64,000 nucleotides of DNA, taken from the NCBI GenBank assembly GCA_903851305.1, contig CAINNX010000079.1, positions 1 through 64,000 on the forward strand, in the 5' to 3' direction. Both the position numbers and the translations under genes were made by a program. The notes beneath the pieces were generated by a model. It saw nothing but the letters and a program-made list of their open reading frames with translations, made no database searches and was not told the DNA's origin. Positions 30,280 to 38,453 of the stretch are shown here, piece by piece. Source of the DNA: an uncultured Hyphomicrobiales bacterium (GTDB lineage Bacteria; Pseudomonadota; Alphaproteobacteria; Rhizobiales; Beijerinckiaceae). How positions within the stretch are numbered: the stretch's first letter is position 1; every line of letters starts with the position of its first letter.

Positions 30280-31284
30280 TTATTTGGCGAGCTCGACCAC
30301 TTCCTTGGGAGCGCTCACAACCTTGGCCGTGATCCGCGCCAGCTCCTGATGGCTCATAGGCTCAATGGTCAGGTTGAGGCGCTTGGCGTCGGCCAGAAAG
30401 GCCTCATCCTTCATCGTTTTCTCGAATGCCTCGCGCATCATGGCGAGGCGATCAGCAGGCACGCCCGGGGGCATGAAGACGCTGCGACCAAAATCAGATT
30501 CGGCGGACAGGAATTCCGCCACCTGACGATGCACCGGATCTTTCATCAGCTCGGCCAAAGTGGGGACATTGGGCGCACTGGGCTCACGCGTAATGGAGGC
30601 AAAGACAACCGGCTTGATGCGGCCATCGGCAATGGCATCCGGCATGGCGAGCTGAACACTCACCCAGGACGCACCACGCCCCTCGATCTCGCCACGCTGC
30701 ATGGCAAGATTCAAATCAGCTGCGCCTTTATAACCCGTGACGATCTTATATTTGGTGCCAACAAATTTATTGAGCAGGTTTGGCACGATATAAGTCGGTG
30801 AACTGGGGCCGGTCGCGCCAATGATGACTTCTGTTGTTTTGGCATCTTCGATGGTCTGGCCCTTGGCTGTGTGCCAGATCGACAGCATGTTGCGCACAGG
30901 CGCCATATTGCCAAGCCACAACCATTCGCGCGCATCATATTTCGCAAATTGCGGTTGCAGAACCTGGTTGATCACAACGGTCTGCTGCGTCATCGCAATC
31001 GTCGTGCCGTCGGTCGGCATATTGGCGCGCACGGAATTGGCGAGGTTCAGGCCACCTGATTCACCACCCGTATATTTGATGATGAATTTCGGCTTTTCGG
31101 GAATGTATTTGGGCATGTGCTCTGCCAGCACCTGTGCATAGGGGCCAAACGAACCGCCCGGATCAGAGCCAACCAGAAAGGTGATGTTCTTGCCGCGATA
31201 AAAATCCGACAAAGCATCAGCTTTGACCGGCGATGATACGGCGGCGATGACCATTGCACTGAGAAGACCCGTCCAGATTTTCAT
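30280..31284 (-). CDS. TctC-family periplasmic substrate-binding protein (TTT transporter)
   Basis: The 334-residue protein has a signal peptide MKIWTGLLSAMVIAAVSSPV ending at KADA, then DFYRGKNITFLVGSDPGGSFGPYAQV, the TctC binding-loop pattern, and YTGGESGGLNLANSV. It belongs to the same more divergent subgroup as the 6743 paralogue (both have FYRGKN/FFKGKN after the signal peptide). ATG 31284 is preceded by GGGAGA. It follows the Ldh-type dehydrogenase gene by 29 bases on the same strand, so the two probably form a catabolic operon for a hydroxy acid. Confidence 0.92.
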   Translation of the reverse strand: MKIWTGLLSAMVIAAVSSPVKADALSDFYRGKNITFLVGSDPGGSFGPYAQVLAEHMPKYIPEKPKFIIKYTGGESGGLNLANSVRANMPTDGTTIAMTQQTVVINQVLQPQFAKYDAREWLWLGNMAPVRNMLSIWHTAKGQTIEDAKTTEVIIGATGPSSPTYIVPNLLNKFVGTKYKIVTGYKGAADLNLAMQRGEIEGRGASWVSVQLAMPDAIADGRIKPVVFASITREPSAPNVPTLAELMKDPVHRQVAEFLSAESDFGRSVFMPPGVPADRLAMMREAFEKTMKDEAFLADAKRLNLTIEPMSHQELARITAKVVSAPKEVVELAK

Positions 31285-31313
31285 TCTGTTTCTCCCGATA
31301 TTTTGAGCGCATC

Positions 31314-32396
31314 TCAAGCGCTTTTTGGAACATCGACGCCATGCAGCTGGGCCAGCACAGTCAATTCAGCCCAGACCTTTGCATTTATGTGAAGTCCCTG
31401 TGTCTCAGCCCTTTTTGCAGCACGCGCGCTCCGCTCGCCAGGCAATCTCAATTCTTCAACACCATCCACGCGCGGCAAAGTTTTGATGACGCTGGTGAGC
31501 ATCTCCATATCGGCTGCAAAATCGGATGCAGCGCGCAAATGCGATACATCGATGACAATCATCGTCGCACTTTGTCCGTGACCTTTCTTGCCCTTCTGCA
31601 ACATTGGCGCAAGCAGGGGTGCGCTCGCCAAGAGGCTCGTCAATATTTCTGTCATCAGAGCAAGACCAGAGCCTTTCGGTCCAGCTATCGGCAACAGAAC
31701 CTCGGCTTGTGAGGCTTCGCGGGCGGGTTTGCCTTGAGCATCCAGCGCCCAACCCTCAGGCAATAGTTCATTGTCGCGCCGTGCCTGTTTCAGGCGACCA
31801 TTCGACACCAAACTTGATGCCATATCGAGCAGCACAACACCTTCCGGACCACCGGGTGCTGCAATGGCAAGCGGAGCCGTGGACAGGCTGGCGATGCGTG
31901 CGCCCTCATAGGCCATCAAGGGCGGTCCGGCCGCAAAAGCAATCGCCACAAATCCATTGCGCGCAGCATGCTCGACATAATGGCCAATGGCACCAGCATG
32001 CGTGGCACCACCCATGACGCCCAAACCCACACCAAATTGACGCGCACGCGCTTGCGCGGTCTCGACGACCTGCATCATGGCGACCGGTCCGGCTGCGCCC
32101 TTCGCTTCAATGGAAAACAAAGCCCCGAAATCAGCGCGCACGTGCGGCACGGCATCTGGCTTCATGGCGCCTTTGTCGATCATGCCAAAATAATGCGAGA
32201 TGCGGGCAACACCGTGGGTCTCCGCACCGCGCATATCCGCCCAGACAAGCACCTCGGCCACATGCCCAGCATCGCGTGCCGACAGGCCACGCGCCTGAAA
32301 GAGACGGGACACGAAATCACGCAATGGCGATACGCCAATGGTCGCAGATTGTACTGCCAAATGGCCTCCCCGCCCCTCGTCCGACACGCAGGGCAC
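31314..32396 (-). CDS. Ldh family NAD(P)-dependent oxidoreductase (malate/L-lactate dehydrogenase type)
   Basis: Members of this family (unrelated to classic LDH/MDH) oxidise 2-hydroxy acids such as L-malate, L-sulfolactate, ureidoglycolate or 2,3-diketogulonate. Visible signatures: ADMRGAETHGVARISHYFGM, GGATHAGAIGHYVEHAARNGF, MASSLVSNGRLKQARRDNE, and GPKGSGLALMTEILTSLLA. The track start at 32396 is a GTG; a TTG at 32360 stands four bases after GGGGAGG and may be the real start (348 residues). Substrate unknown; pairing with a tctC gene suggests that it processes the imported carboxylate. An AT-rich 233-base region lies upstream. Confidence 0.9.
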   Translation of the reverse strand: MPCVSDEGRGGHLAVQSATIGVSPLRDFVSRLFQARGLSARDAGHVAEVLVWADMRGAETHGVARISHYFGMIDKGAMKPDAVPHVRADFGALFSIEAKGAAGPVAMMQVVETAQARARQFGVGLGVMGGATHAGAIGHYVEHAARNGFVAIAFAAGPPLMAYEGARIASLSTAPLAIAAPGGPEGVVLLDMASSLVSNGRLKQARRDNELLPEGWALDAQGKPAREASQAEVLLPIAGPKGSGLALMTEILTSLLASAPLLAPMLQKGKKGHGQSATMIVIDVSHLRAASDFAADMEMLTSVIKTLPRVDGVEELRLPGERSARAAKRAETQGLHINAKVWAELTVLAQLHGVDVPKSA

Positions 32397-32629
32397 GTTG
32401 CTGGAATCTTTTGATTTTATCGTCCCGATGGTGCTTTGCGCACCCTATGCGGCACCATACCCAGACTAGCGGCAAATGCCAGCCAACACAGACGAGAGCT
32501 TGGCTTTTGTGCATCAGGGTGTTACTGCAGTGCACTATAAACGAAAAATATTATGTTGCATTTGTTTCGTATTGTGATTCGTGATCTGATCGTGGTCAAG
32601 ACGTCCATGATCTTGCCGGAGGGCTCATC
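32397..32629. other. AT-rich divergent intergenic region
   Basis: This 233-base gap separates the leftward dehydrogenase operon from the rightward small ORF at 32630. The segment 32530-32600 (ATAAACGAAAAATATTATG and the following TTTGTTTCGTATTGTGATTC) is much richer in A and T than the genes and is a plausible promoter/operator zone. No specific motif could be assigned. Confidence 0.4.
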
Positions 32630-32947
32630 ATGTTTTCAGGCGCTTTAGAGAAAGCCTGTTTCGGCCCATCAGAGATTGAAGCCATGCGGCGCGCGCTTGT
32701 GCTCGCTGAAAATGCGATCCGCTCTGAAAATCATGGAACAGCCAAGCTGTCCCAGCGCCGCGAGCTCGTCGCGCGTATGATTGTGCAGCTCGCCGCCCGC
32801 GGACAACTCGACCCCGTGGTGCTGTGTGCGCTGGCGGTGAAGGCGCGCCGGCAGGCCAATGCAGCAACATTCCGCCCCTATGATCGTCGTCAGCAGGCGA
32901 GCCGCCCACATGAACGGCGCGTTCTGGCGTCCCGTAAGTTCGCGTGA
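32630..32947 (+). CDS. Small hypothetical protein
   Basis: A 105-residue ORF with a convincing ribosome site (GGAGG seven bases before the ATG). The first 75 residues (MFSGALEKACFGPSEIEAMR, then RRELVARMIVQLAARGQLD) look like a compact helical protein of a type seen in other Hyphomicrobiales hypothetical proteins; the last 30 residues turn Arg-rich and look less conserved. It overlaps the next small ORF in another frame, so a frameshift or a shorter original protein is possible. Function unknown. Confidence 0.65.
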   Translation: MFSGALEKACFGPSEIEAMRRALVLAENAIRSENHGTAKLSQRRELVARMIVQLAARGQLDPVVLCALAVKARRQANAATFRPYDRRQQASRPHERRVLASRKFA

Positions 32948-33113
32948 AGCCGCTATGCGTCGTCCACGCGCTCTCTTGTCGAATGAAGAACTGGCTGCGT
33001 TGATCGCCTCCAGTGCGCAAGTAACAACATTAGCAAAGACCGGCTTGCGCTCCATCGCAGCGCGGCTTCTGAAGCGCCTAGCAGATCGCATCGGCGGACA
33101 GAAAATGCCCTAA
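32859..33113 (+). CDS. Possible small hypothetical protein
   Basis: An 84-residue frame that overlaps the end of the preceding ORF by 89 bases. The part from MRRPRALLSNEELAALIASS (ATG at 32955) to the end is helical and basic and reads more like real protein than the first 32 residues. It has only a weak ribosome site (AGG close to 32859; none at 32955). It may be a separate gene or the displaced C-terminal part of the neighbour. Low certainty. Confidence 0.35.
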   Translation: MQQHSAPMIVVSRRAAHMNGAFWRPVSSREAAMRRPRALLSNEELAALIASSAQVTTLAKTGLRSIAARLLKRLADRIGGQKMP

Positions 33114-33172
33114 GGTAAGGCTAGAAACTACCGAACCTGTTGAAAGACTTGCGCTCTTCATAGAAGTCAAAC

Positions 33173-33198
33173 GTCCTTCCGGATAGTTTCCGAAGGAC
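33173..33198 (+). promoter_or_regulatory. Hairpin over the ribosome site of the DnaQ-like gene
   Basis: GTCCTTCCGG pairs with CCGAAGGAC (one bulged C) around ATAGTTT. The right arm contains GAAGGA, the only Shine-Dalgarno-like sequence, and ends at the ATG at 33199. Folding would hide the site; alternatively the true start may be ATG 33241. Confidence 0.4.
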
Positions 33199-34107
33199 AT
33201 GAGCGCCTCGCAAAATTCCTCCGTGCCTGATCTTGCCGCAATGGCTGCCTTGCTTGACGCAAGCGGGGATTATCGTGTGTTGCGGCGTCTGCAGCCTGTG
33301 CGCCACTATGAAACAGACGACGGAACGCCGCTGAAAAGGGCTGTTTTTCTGGATGTTGAGACAACCGGATTGGACGCCAGCCGACATGAAATCATCGAAC
33401 TGGCCATGGTGCCTTTCACCTATTCGCAGGATGGTCGCATCTTCACAGTCGGCGAGCCTTTTCACTCATTGCGGGAACCTTCGCATCCGATTCCGCCTGA
33501 AATTACAGCCATCACTGGCATTGATGACGCGATGGTTGCCGGCACAAGCATTGATGAGGCGGCGGTCAGCGCCTTTATCGCGGATGCCGATCTGATCGTC
33601 GCGCATAATGCGGGCTTTGATCGCCGCTTCATGGAGCTGTTTTGCGCCGAGTTCATCCATAAGCCATGGGCTTGCTCCATGTTGCAGGTGAATTGGCAGG
33701 CTGAGGGCTTTGAAACACTCAAGCTCACCTGGCTCGCAGCCACCGCTGGTTTTTTCTACGAGAAACATCGCGCAGTGCATGATTGCCTTGCCGCCATCGA
33801 GCTTCTGGCCCGCACACTGCCCAAAAGCGGCCAACGCGCCATGGGACAATTGCTCGAACACGCCCGTGCACCAAGCTGGCGCATCTGGGCCTCGAATGCG
33901 CCGTTTGAAATGAAAGATGCCCTCAAGGCACGCGGCTATCGCTGGAATGCGGATGGCGTTGGTGCGATGCGCGCCTGGACCCGGGATGTGCCCGACGCCG
34001 CCAAGGATGATGAGCTGCAGTTTCTGCAAGCCGAAATCTACGGTCGGGAGACCGCCATTAATTGCAAAAAGGTCGACGCTTTTGATCGATTTTCTAGCCG
34101 CGTCTAA
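33199..34107 (+). CDS. DnaQ-like DEDDh 3'-5' exonuclease
   Basis: The 302-residue protein has an exonuclease domain with the DEDDh residues: FLDVETTGLDA (Asp/Glu at about 52/54), VAHNAGFDRRFME (Asp near 141) and HRAVHDCLAAIELL (His and Asp near 190-195). It resembles stand-alone epsilon-type exonucleases rather than the true DnaQ of Pol III, which lacks the long C-terminal part. After about residue 220 the sequence FEMKDALKARGYRWNADGVG looks like the small DUF5710-type module often appended to DNA-processing proteins. The role is probably in DNA repair or RNA trimming. The ATG lies in a hairpin. Confidence 0.85.
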   Translation: MSASQNSSVPDLAAMAALLDASGDYRVLRRLQPVRHYETDDGTPLKRAVFLDVETTGLDASRHEIIELAMVPFTYSQDGRIFTVGEPFHSLREPSHPIPPEITAITGIDDAMVAGTSIDEAAVSAFIADADLIVAHNAGFDRRFMELFCAEFIHKPWACSMLQVNWQAEGFETLKLTWLAATAGFFYEKHRAVHDCLAAIELLARTLPKSGQRAMGQLLEHARAPSWRIWASNAPFEMKDALKARGYRWNADGVGAMRAWTRDVPDAAKDDELQFLQAEIYGRETAINCKKVDAFDRFSSRV

Positions 34108-34201
34108 GGACGGATTTGCCTCAAAGCCCTGATTGTGGAAAAGGAACGGCCGGACAAGCCGGAAGCGTCGGCCACTAAGTCTTGAGGGCGTGAGAACATC
34201 A

Positions 34202-34567
34202 ATGCGTATGGTCTTGAGATCGAAGATCCACAATGCCACGGTCACCGAGGCCAATCTGGCCTATATTGGCTCGATCACCATTGATGCCGATCTCATCACA
34301 CGTGTGGGCCTGTGGCCCGGCGAGCGCGTGCTGGTTGTCTCCAACACATCAGGCGCCCGGCTTGAGACCTATGTGATCAAGGGCGAAGCTGGCTCAGGCC
34401 AGATCTGCATGAATGGCGCAGCTGCTCATCTGATCAAAGAGGGAGAAGAGATCATCATTATGGGGTTTGAATTGGCCGACAAGCCGATCACGCCGCAGGT
34501 GATCCTCGTCGACAAAAAGAATAGATTTCTGGCTGACCTAACGGAAAAGCCCGGCACAACGGTTTGA
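34202..34567 (+). CDS. panD: Aspartate 1-decarboxylase
   Basis: Makes beta-alanine for pantothenate and coenzyme A. The proenzyme cleaves itself before a serine to form the pyruvoyl cofactor: YIGSITID has Gly-Ser at about 23-24. HNATVTEANLAY and CMNGAAAHLIKEGEEIIIMGF are further family patterns. From ATG 34202 the protein has 121 residues, slightly shorter than the E. coli enzyme; the track's extension to 34133 is not family-like. The ATG at 34208 is an alternative. The nearest ribosome-like site GAGG is rather far from either start. Confidence 0.95.
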   Translation: MRMVLRSKIHNATVTEANLAYIGSITIDADLITRVGLWPGERVLVVSNTSGARLETYVIKGEAGSGQICMNGAAAHLIKEGEEIIIMGFELADKPITPQVILVDKKNRFLADLTEKPGTTV

Positions 34568-34587
34568 TTTTTTCATTTGAAAAAGCT

Positions 34588-34663
<76 letters not shown>

Positions 34664-34784
34664 AAGCTGGCGCGTATGTAGCGAGCGCCCTACTCGATGT
34701 CAACGCAACGAGACCCTGTGCCGTCCGGCTTGCTCGCGCGGCCTCTGACAGCTAAAGGAAAAGAACGTTTTTGGGAGCTGCCCG

Positions 34785-35072
34785 ATGGATGGCCTGCTGC
34801 GCTTTATTTACATGGTGTTGGATTTTTATATTTGGCTGCTGATCGCCACGGCAGTCATGTCATGGCTGTTGGCCTTTGATGTCGTCAATATCCGCAATCG
34901 GGCCATCAGAGCGATCTGGGATTCGTTAATGGCTCTGACAGAGCCGGTGCTGATGCCCATTCGCCAGCGTCTTCCACGAACAGGCGGATTGGATCTGGCG
35001 CCCATCGTCGTGATCTTTGGGATCTATTTTATCCAGATGGTGATCCTGCCAGCACTCGCACGCGCGTTCTAA
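34785..35072 (+). CDS. YggT family membrane protein
   Basis: A 95-residue integral membrane protein with two predicted helices: MVLDFYIWLLIATAVMSWLL and IVVIFGIYFIQMVILPALA. The loop with LTEPVLMPIRQRLPRTGGLD is the family signature. YggT proteins are linked to cell-division membrane factors (SepF neighbour in Gram-positives) and to osmotic tolerance in E. coli, without an exact function. The stop codon overlaps the next gene's ATG as TAATG. Confidence 0.93.
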   Translation: MDGLLRFIYMVLDFYIWLLIATAVMSWLLAFDVVNIRNRAIRAIWDSLMALTEPVLMPIRQRLPRTGGLDLAPIVVIFGIYFIQMVILPALARAF

Positions 35073-35389
35073 TGCTTCCCTGGACTGTGCGCCCGGAGGG
35101 CCTCGTCATCGAGGTCCGGCTGACACCGCGCGCAGCCATGGACCGCATTGACGGCATCGAGATGCTCTCCGATGGCCGTCCGGTTCTGAAAGCTCGGGTG
35201 CGCGCAGTGCCTGAGAAGGGTCTCGCCAATGAGGCCATCCTGAAACTGCTGGCCAAGAAACTGGATCTCCCCACCTCACGCGCCCAATTGCTCGCTGGTG
35301 AGACTGCGCGGCGCAAATCCGTCCTGCTAGAGGGCGATGGAGCGATGCTGGCTGCACACCTTGCCGATCTGCTTGCTGCGAAGGACTAG
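35072..35389 (+). CDS. DUF167 (YggU) family protein
   Basis: A 105-residue protein of the YggU/DUF167 fold: LVIEVRLTPRAAMDRIDGIE, ARVRAVPEKGLANEAILKLL and LPTSRAQLLAGETARRKSVL are the conserved blocks. Function unknown. Coupling to yggT (one-base overlap) is a widespread proteobacterial arrangement. Confidence 0.94.
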   Translation: MLPWTVRPEGLVIEVRLTPRAAMDRIDGIEMLSDGRPVLKARVRAVPEKGLANEAILKLLAKKLDLPTSRAQLLAGETARRKSVLLEGDGAMLAAHLADLLAAKD

Positions 35390-35451
35390 GGTGCGCTGCA
35401 TCATCATTTCGCATTAGCATGTCGCCGGACACACAGCCGGAGAGCGGATTC

Positions 35452-36507
35452 ATGGCCAGCCCGAAAACCAATGAGGGACATTATTTCGAGGATTTCCGGC
35501 TCGGCCAGAATATGCGTCATGCTACGCCACGCACCCTCACCACCGGCGATGTTGCGCTTTATACCGCGCTGACGGGCTCGCGATTCGCTTTGCAATCATC
35601 TGACGCTTTCGCGCGCGACATTGGTTATCCAAAAAGTCCGATTGATGATGTACTGACCTTCCACATGGTCTTTGGCAAAACCGTCCCCGATGTCTCGCTC
35701 AATGCGATTGCTAATCTGGGCTATGCAGATTGTCGATTTCTGGCGCCCGTTTTCCCTGGCGATACAGTTTCATCTTCATCTGAAGTGATCGGGCTTAAGG
35801 AAAATTCCAACAAGCAAACGGGCGTTGTCTATGTGCGCTCAAAAGGCGTGAACCAACATGGCACGATTGTGCTTGATTATGTGCGCTGGGTCATGGTGCG
35901 AAAACGCGATGTGAATGCACCTGTGCAACAAGAGAGCGTGCCTGATCTGCCCAAAGCAATCACGCCTGCGCAGATCGGCGCAGCTTGCCCGCCCATCGCG
36001 CGCGATCAATTCGATTTTGAATTGTCAGGCGCACCCCATCGCTTTTCCGATTATGAAAAGGGTGAGCGTATTGATCATGTCGATGGCGTGACGGTGGAAG
36101 AAGCCGAGCATATGGCGGCGACACGTCTCTACCAGAACACAGCGAAAGTGCATTTCAACCAGTTCAGCGAAGGACAGGGCCGCTTTGGCCGACGTCTGAT
36201 CTATGGCGGCCATGTGATTTCACTGGCGCGCGCGCTGAGTTTCAATGGGCTCGGCAATGCGTTTCATATTGCGGCGATCAATGCAGGTCGCCATGTCGCG
36301 CCTTTGTTTGCGGGACTGACTGTCTTCGCCTGGAGCGAAATTCTCGACACGGCTGCATTGCCCGGACGCGATGATGTCGGTGCTTTGCGCATCCGCACCA
36401 TCGCCACAAAAGACAAGCCCTGCGCGGATTTCCCGTTCAAGGATGGCGATGGGTATGAACCGTCAGTCATTCTTGATCTGGATTACTGGGCGCTGATCCC
36501 GCGCTGA
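35452..36507 (+). CDS. Mesaconyl-CoA hydratase (MaoC-like, tandem hotdog)
   Basis: Adds water to mesaconyl-C1-CoA to form beta-methylmalyl-CoA in the ethylmalonyl-CoA pathway, which replenishes the TCA cycle during growth on C1/C2 compounds or acetate. The 351-residue protein has two MaoC-like hotdog halves: NEGHYFEDFRLGQNMRHATP, ALYTALTGSRFALQSSDAFA, HMVFGKTVPDVSLNAIANLG and VFPGDTVSSSSEVIGL in the first, and RLIYGGHVISLARALSFNG in the second. These long conserved blocks are specific to Mch rather than general MaoC dehydratases. ATG 35452 has GGAGAG seven bases upstream; the track uses 35419. No other pathway gene is nearby. Confidence 0.9.
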   Translation: MASPKTNEGHYFEDFRLGQNMRHATPRTLTTGDVALYTALTGSRFALQSSDAFARDIGYPKSPIDDVLTFHMVFGKTVPDVSLNAIANLGYADCRFLAPVFPGDTVSSSSEVIGLKENSNKQTGVVYVRSKGVNQHGTIVLDYVRWVMVRKRDVNAPVQQESVPDLPKAITPAQIGAACPPIARDQFDFELSGAPHRFSDYEKGERIDHVDGVTVEEAEHMAATRLYQNTAKVHFNQFSEGQGRFGRRLIYGGHVISLARALSFNGLGNAFHIAAINAGRHVAPLFAGLTVFAWSEILDTAALPGRDDVGALRIRTIATKDKPCADFPFKDGDGYEPSVILDLDYWALIPR

Positions 36508-36511
36508 GAAG

Positions 36512-37447
36512 TCACTGCGGGGCGCGCTTCAACAGGAATTCCCACATCAAGCGCGCGCCATCTAGATCATTGTTCTGCGCGCCGACTGGCATGCCGCGAG
36601 ATGTTGTCAGGCGACGACCTGGTATCGTATGGCCCCCGCCTTCAACTTTCACCATTTCAATAGGAGCCTTGCATCCAAGTCCATGCTGGATGACAACGCG
36701 CGAACCATCATCGCGGTCACGATCAAGGACTTTTTCATCGCGTTGGCCATTGCATTGCGCAGCTTTTGCAAAGACAGCAAATGTCGCCTCAGCCGAGAGA
36801 ACTTCGCGTGGTCCCTCCGGCATGTGAGCGATGCCGCCATTAAAAGGCACCATGGGATCGGCCGTGCCATTCATCAGCATGAAGGCAATCGGTTGTGCGG
36901 GGTTACAGCTCGCAGCCCATTCAACAGGCATATTCGCGACAAAAGCACCTGCAGCTGAAAAGAGATCGCTTTGCTCGCAGGCGATTTTCATGGCGAGCAT
37001 GCCACCACCCGATACACCTGCCACATAAATGCGGCGATGACTGGCAATGCCCTGTTCGATCAAGCGCGTGGCGAGGGCGCGCAAAAAGGCCGCATCATCT
37101 GGTGGCGGTTCGCCGGGATTGGAGCGGCCCCAATAGCCATCGACCGCATCAGGATACACAGCGGTTGCGCCAATCTTGCGGGCGATCATATCAACACCCA
37201 AGCTGCGGCGGGCGCGCAGTCCAGCACCGCTGCCACCAGCCCCGCCATGCAGAACAATGATCACTGGACGACGACGCTTTTTCAGCCGTTCGAATTCCAC
37301 CAGGGTCGCCGTACGCTTCACGCCGTCGATGGTCAATGTCACGCGCCCATAGGCGGCCTCCACAGGTCGCGGCGCACCAACAAGGCCAAAGGCCAGAGTG
37401 GCGCAGAAAGCGAACAGAACGGCGAAACGAGGAGAATAAGCAAACAT
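36512..37447 (-). CDS. Secreted PHB-depolymerase/feruloyl-esterase-like alpha/beta hydrolase
   Basis: From ATG 37447 the 311-residue protein starts with a signal peptide (FAVLFAFCATLAFGLVGA to VEA). The hydrolase core shows PVIIVLHGGAGGSGAGL (oxyanion side), the nucleophile elbow AGVSGGGMLAMKIAC (Ser), ADPMVPFNGG (Asp) and EGGGHTIPG (His), as in the LpqC/PHB-depolymerase family that hydrolyses short-chain esters or polyesters outside the cell. Substrate unknown. It points away from the following hydrolase gene, whose start region overlaps the over-extended track ORF only. Confidence 0.86.
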   Translation of the reverse strand: MFAYSPRFAVLFAFCATLAFGLVGAPRPVEAAYGRVTLTIDGVKRTATLVEFERLKKRRRPVIIVLHGGAGGSGAGLRARRSLGVDMIARKIGATAVYPDAVDGYWGRSNPGEPPPDDAAFLRALATRLIEQGIASHRRIYVAGVSGGGMLAMKIACEQSDLFSAAGAFVANMPVEWAASCNPAQPIAFMLMNGTADPMVPFNGGIAHMPEGPREVLSAEATFAVFAKAAQCNGQRDEKVLDRDRDDGSRVVIQHGLGCKAPIEMVKVEGGGHTIPGRRLTTSRGMPVGAQNNDLDGARLMWEFLLKRAPQ

Positions 37448-37556
37448 GGGGCGATCTTGCAGGAAGTGGGTCAATCCCGCAAGGCTTACAGCATGCAGGC
37501 TTTGACCTCGAGGGCTCAGACACGGCAAAATGAACAGCAGAAAACGGGAGAAGGTC

Positions 37557-38447
37557 ATGCAGGGCGCAACAGCAAAGGCAAAGGTCTGGCTCGATATGGA
37601 TCAAGCCGCGCTCGATGCGGCTTATGATCAAGCTGTCTACGCACCCAACCAAAAGGCAGTTCATGACCGGCGCATGCTGATGTCGTCCATTGCCCTGCAG
37701 CGGCTGGGCGGGCCGCAGATCATTTCCTACGGCTCAGGGGCCAATCACACATTCGATCTCTATCACGCCAAGGGTGAGAACCAGCCGCTTGTCATTTATG
37801 TCCATGGCGGTGCTTGGAAGAATGGGCGCGCGCGCGATTTCGCCGTGCTGGCCGAAACCTTCGTGCACGCTGGTGCCCATGTTGCCATTCTCGATTTCGA
37901 TCTCGTGCAAGATTGCAATGGCGATCTGCGCCCGATGGTCGAGCAAGTGCGGCGTGCGACTGCCAAGATCTGTGCTGAAGCCAAAACATTCGGCGCTGAT
38001 CCGGCGCGCATACATATTGTGGGACATTCCTCAGGCGCACATATGGGGGGCTGTATTCTCACCACCGACTGGGTGAAAGACTTCGGCCTATCGCAACATA
38101 TTTTGCGCGGCGGTGTTCTCTTATCAGGCATGTATGAGCTGGAGCCGGTGCGCCGCTCCAAGCGCTCCGAATATGTCGCCTTCACCGAGGACACAGTCGA
38201 GCGACTGTCTGCGATTCGTCACATCGACAGACTCGCCTGCCCTTTGATTCTGGCCTTTGGCACCCTGGAAACGCCCGAATTCCAAAGACAAACGCGCGAG
38301 TTTCATGCCGCCGTCAAAGCAGCCGGCAAGCCAGCCGAGCTTTACATCGGCACGGGCTATAATCATTTCGAGATTTTGGAAACGCTCGCCAATCCATACG
38401 GATTGCTGGGCCATCCGGCGCTCAGGCAGATGGGATTGGCGAGCTAA
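37557..38447 (+). CDS. Alpha/beta hydrolase, arylformamidase-like
   Basis: A cytosolic 296-residue hydrolase. LVIYVHGGAWKNGRARDFA carries the HGGAW oxyanion motif and IVGHSSGAHMGGCIL the serine nucleophile; LILAFGTLETPEFQRQTREF and the late NHFEILETLA hold the probable Asp/His partners. This layout matches bacterial arylformamidase/kynurenine-formamidase-like esterases, but there are no tryptophan-degradation genes nearby, so the substrate is open. ATG 37557 has GGGAGAAGG directly upstream; the track uses 37530. Confidence 0.85.
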   Translation: MQGATAKAKVWLDMDQAALDAAYDQAVYAPNQKAVHDRRMLMSSIALQRLGGPQIISYGSGANHTFDLYHAKGENQPLVIYVHGGAWKNGRARDFAVLAETFVHAGAHVAILDFDLVQDCNGDLRPMVEQVRRATAKICAEAKTFGADPARIHIVGHSSGAHMGGCILTTDWVKDFGLSQHILRGGVLLSGMYELEPVRRSKRSEYVAFTEDTVERLSAIRHIDRLACPLILAFGTLETPEFQRQTREFHAAVKAAGKPAELYIGTGYNHFEILETLANPYGLLGHPALRQMGLAS

Positions 38448-38453
38448 TAGGCG

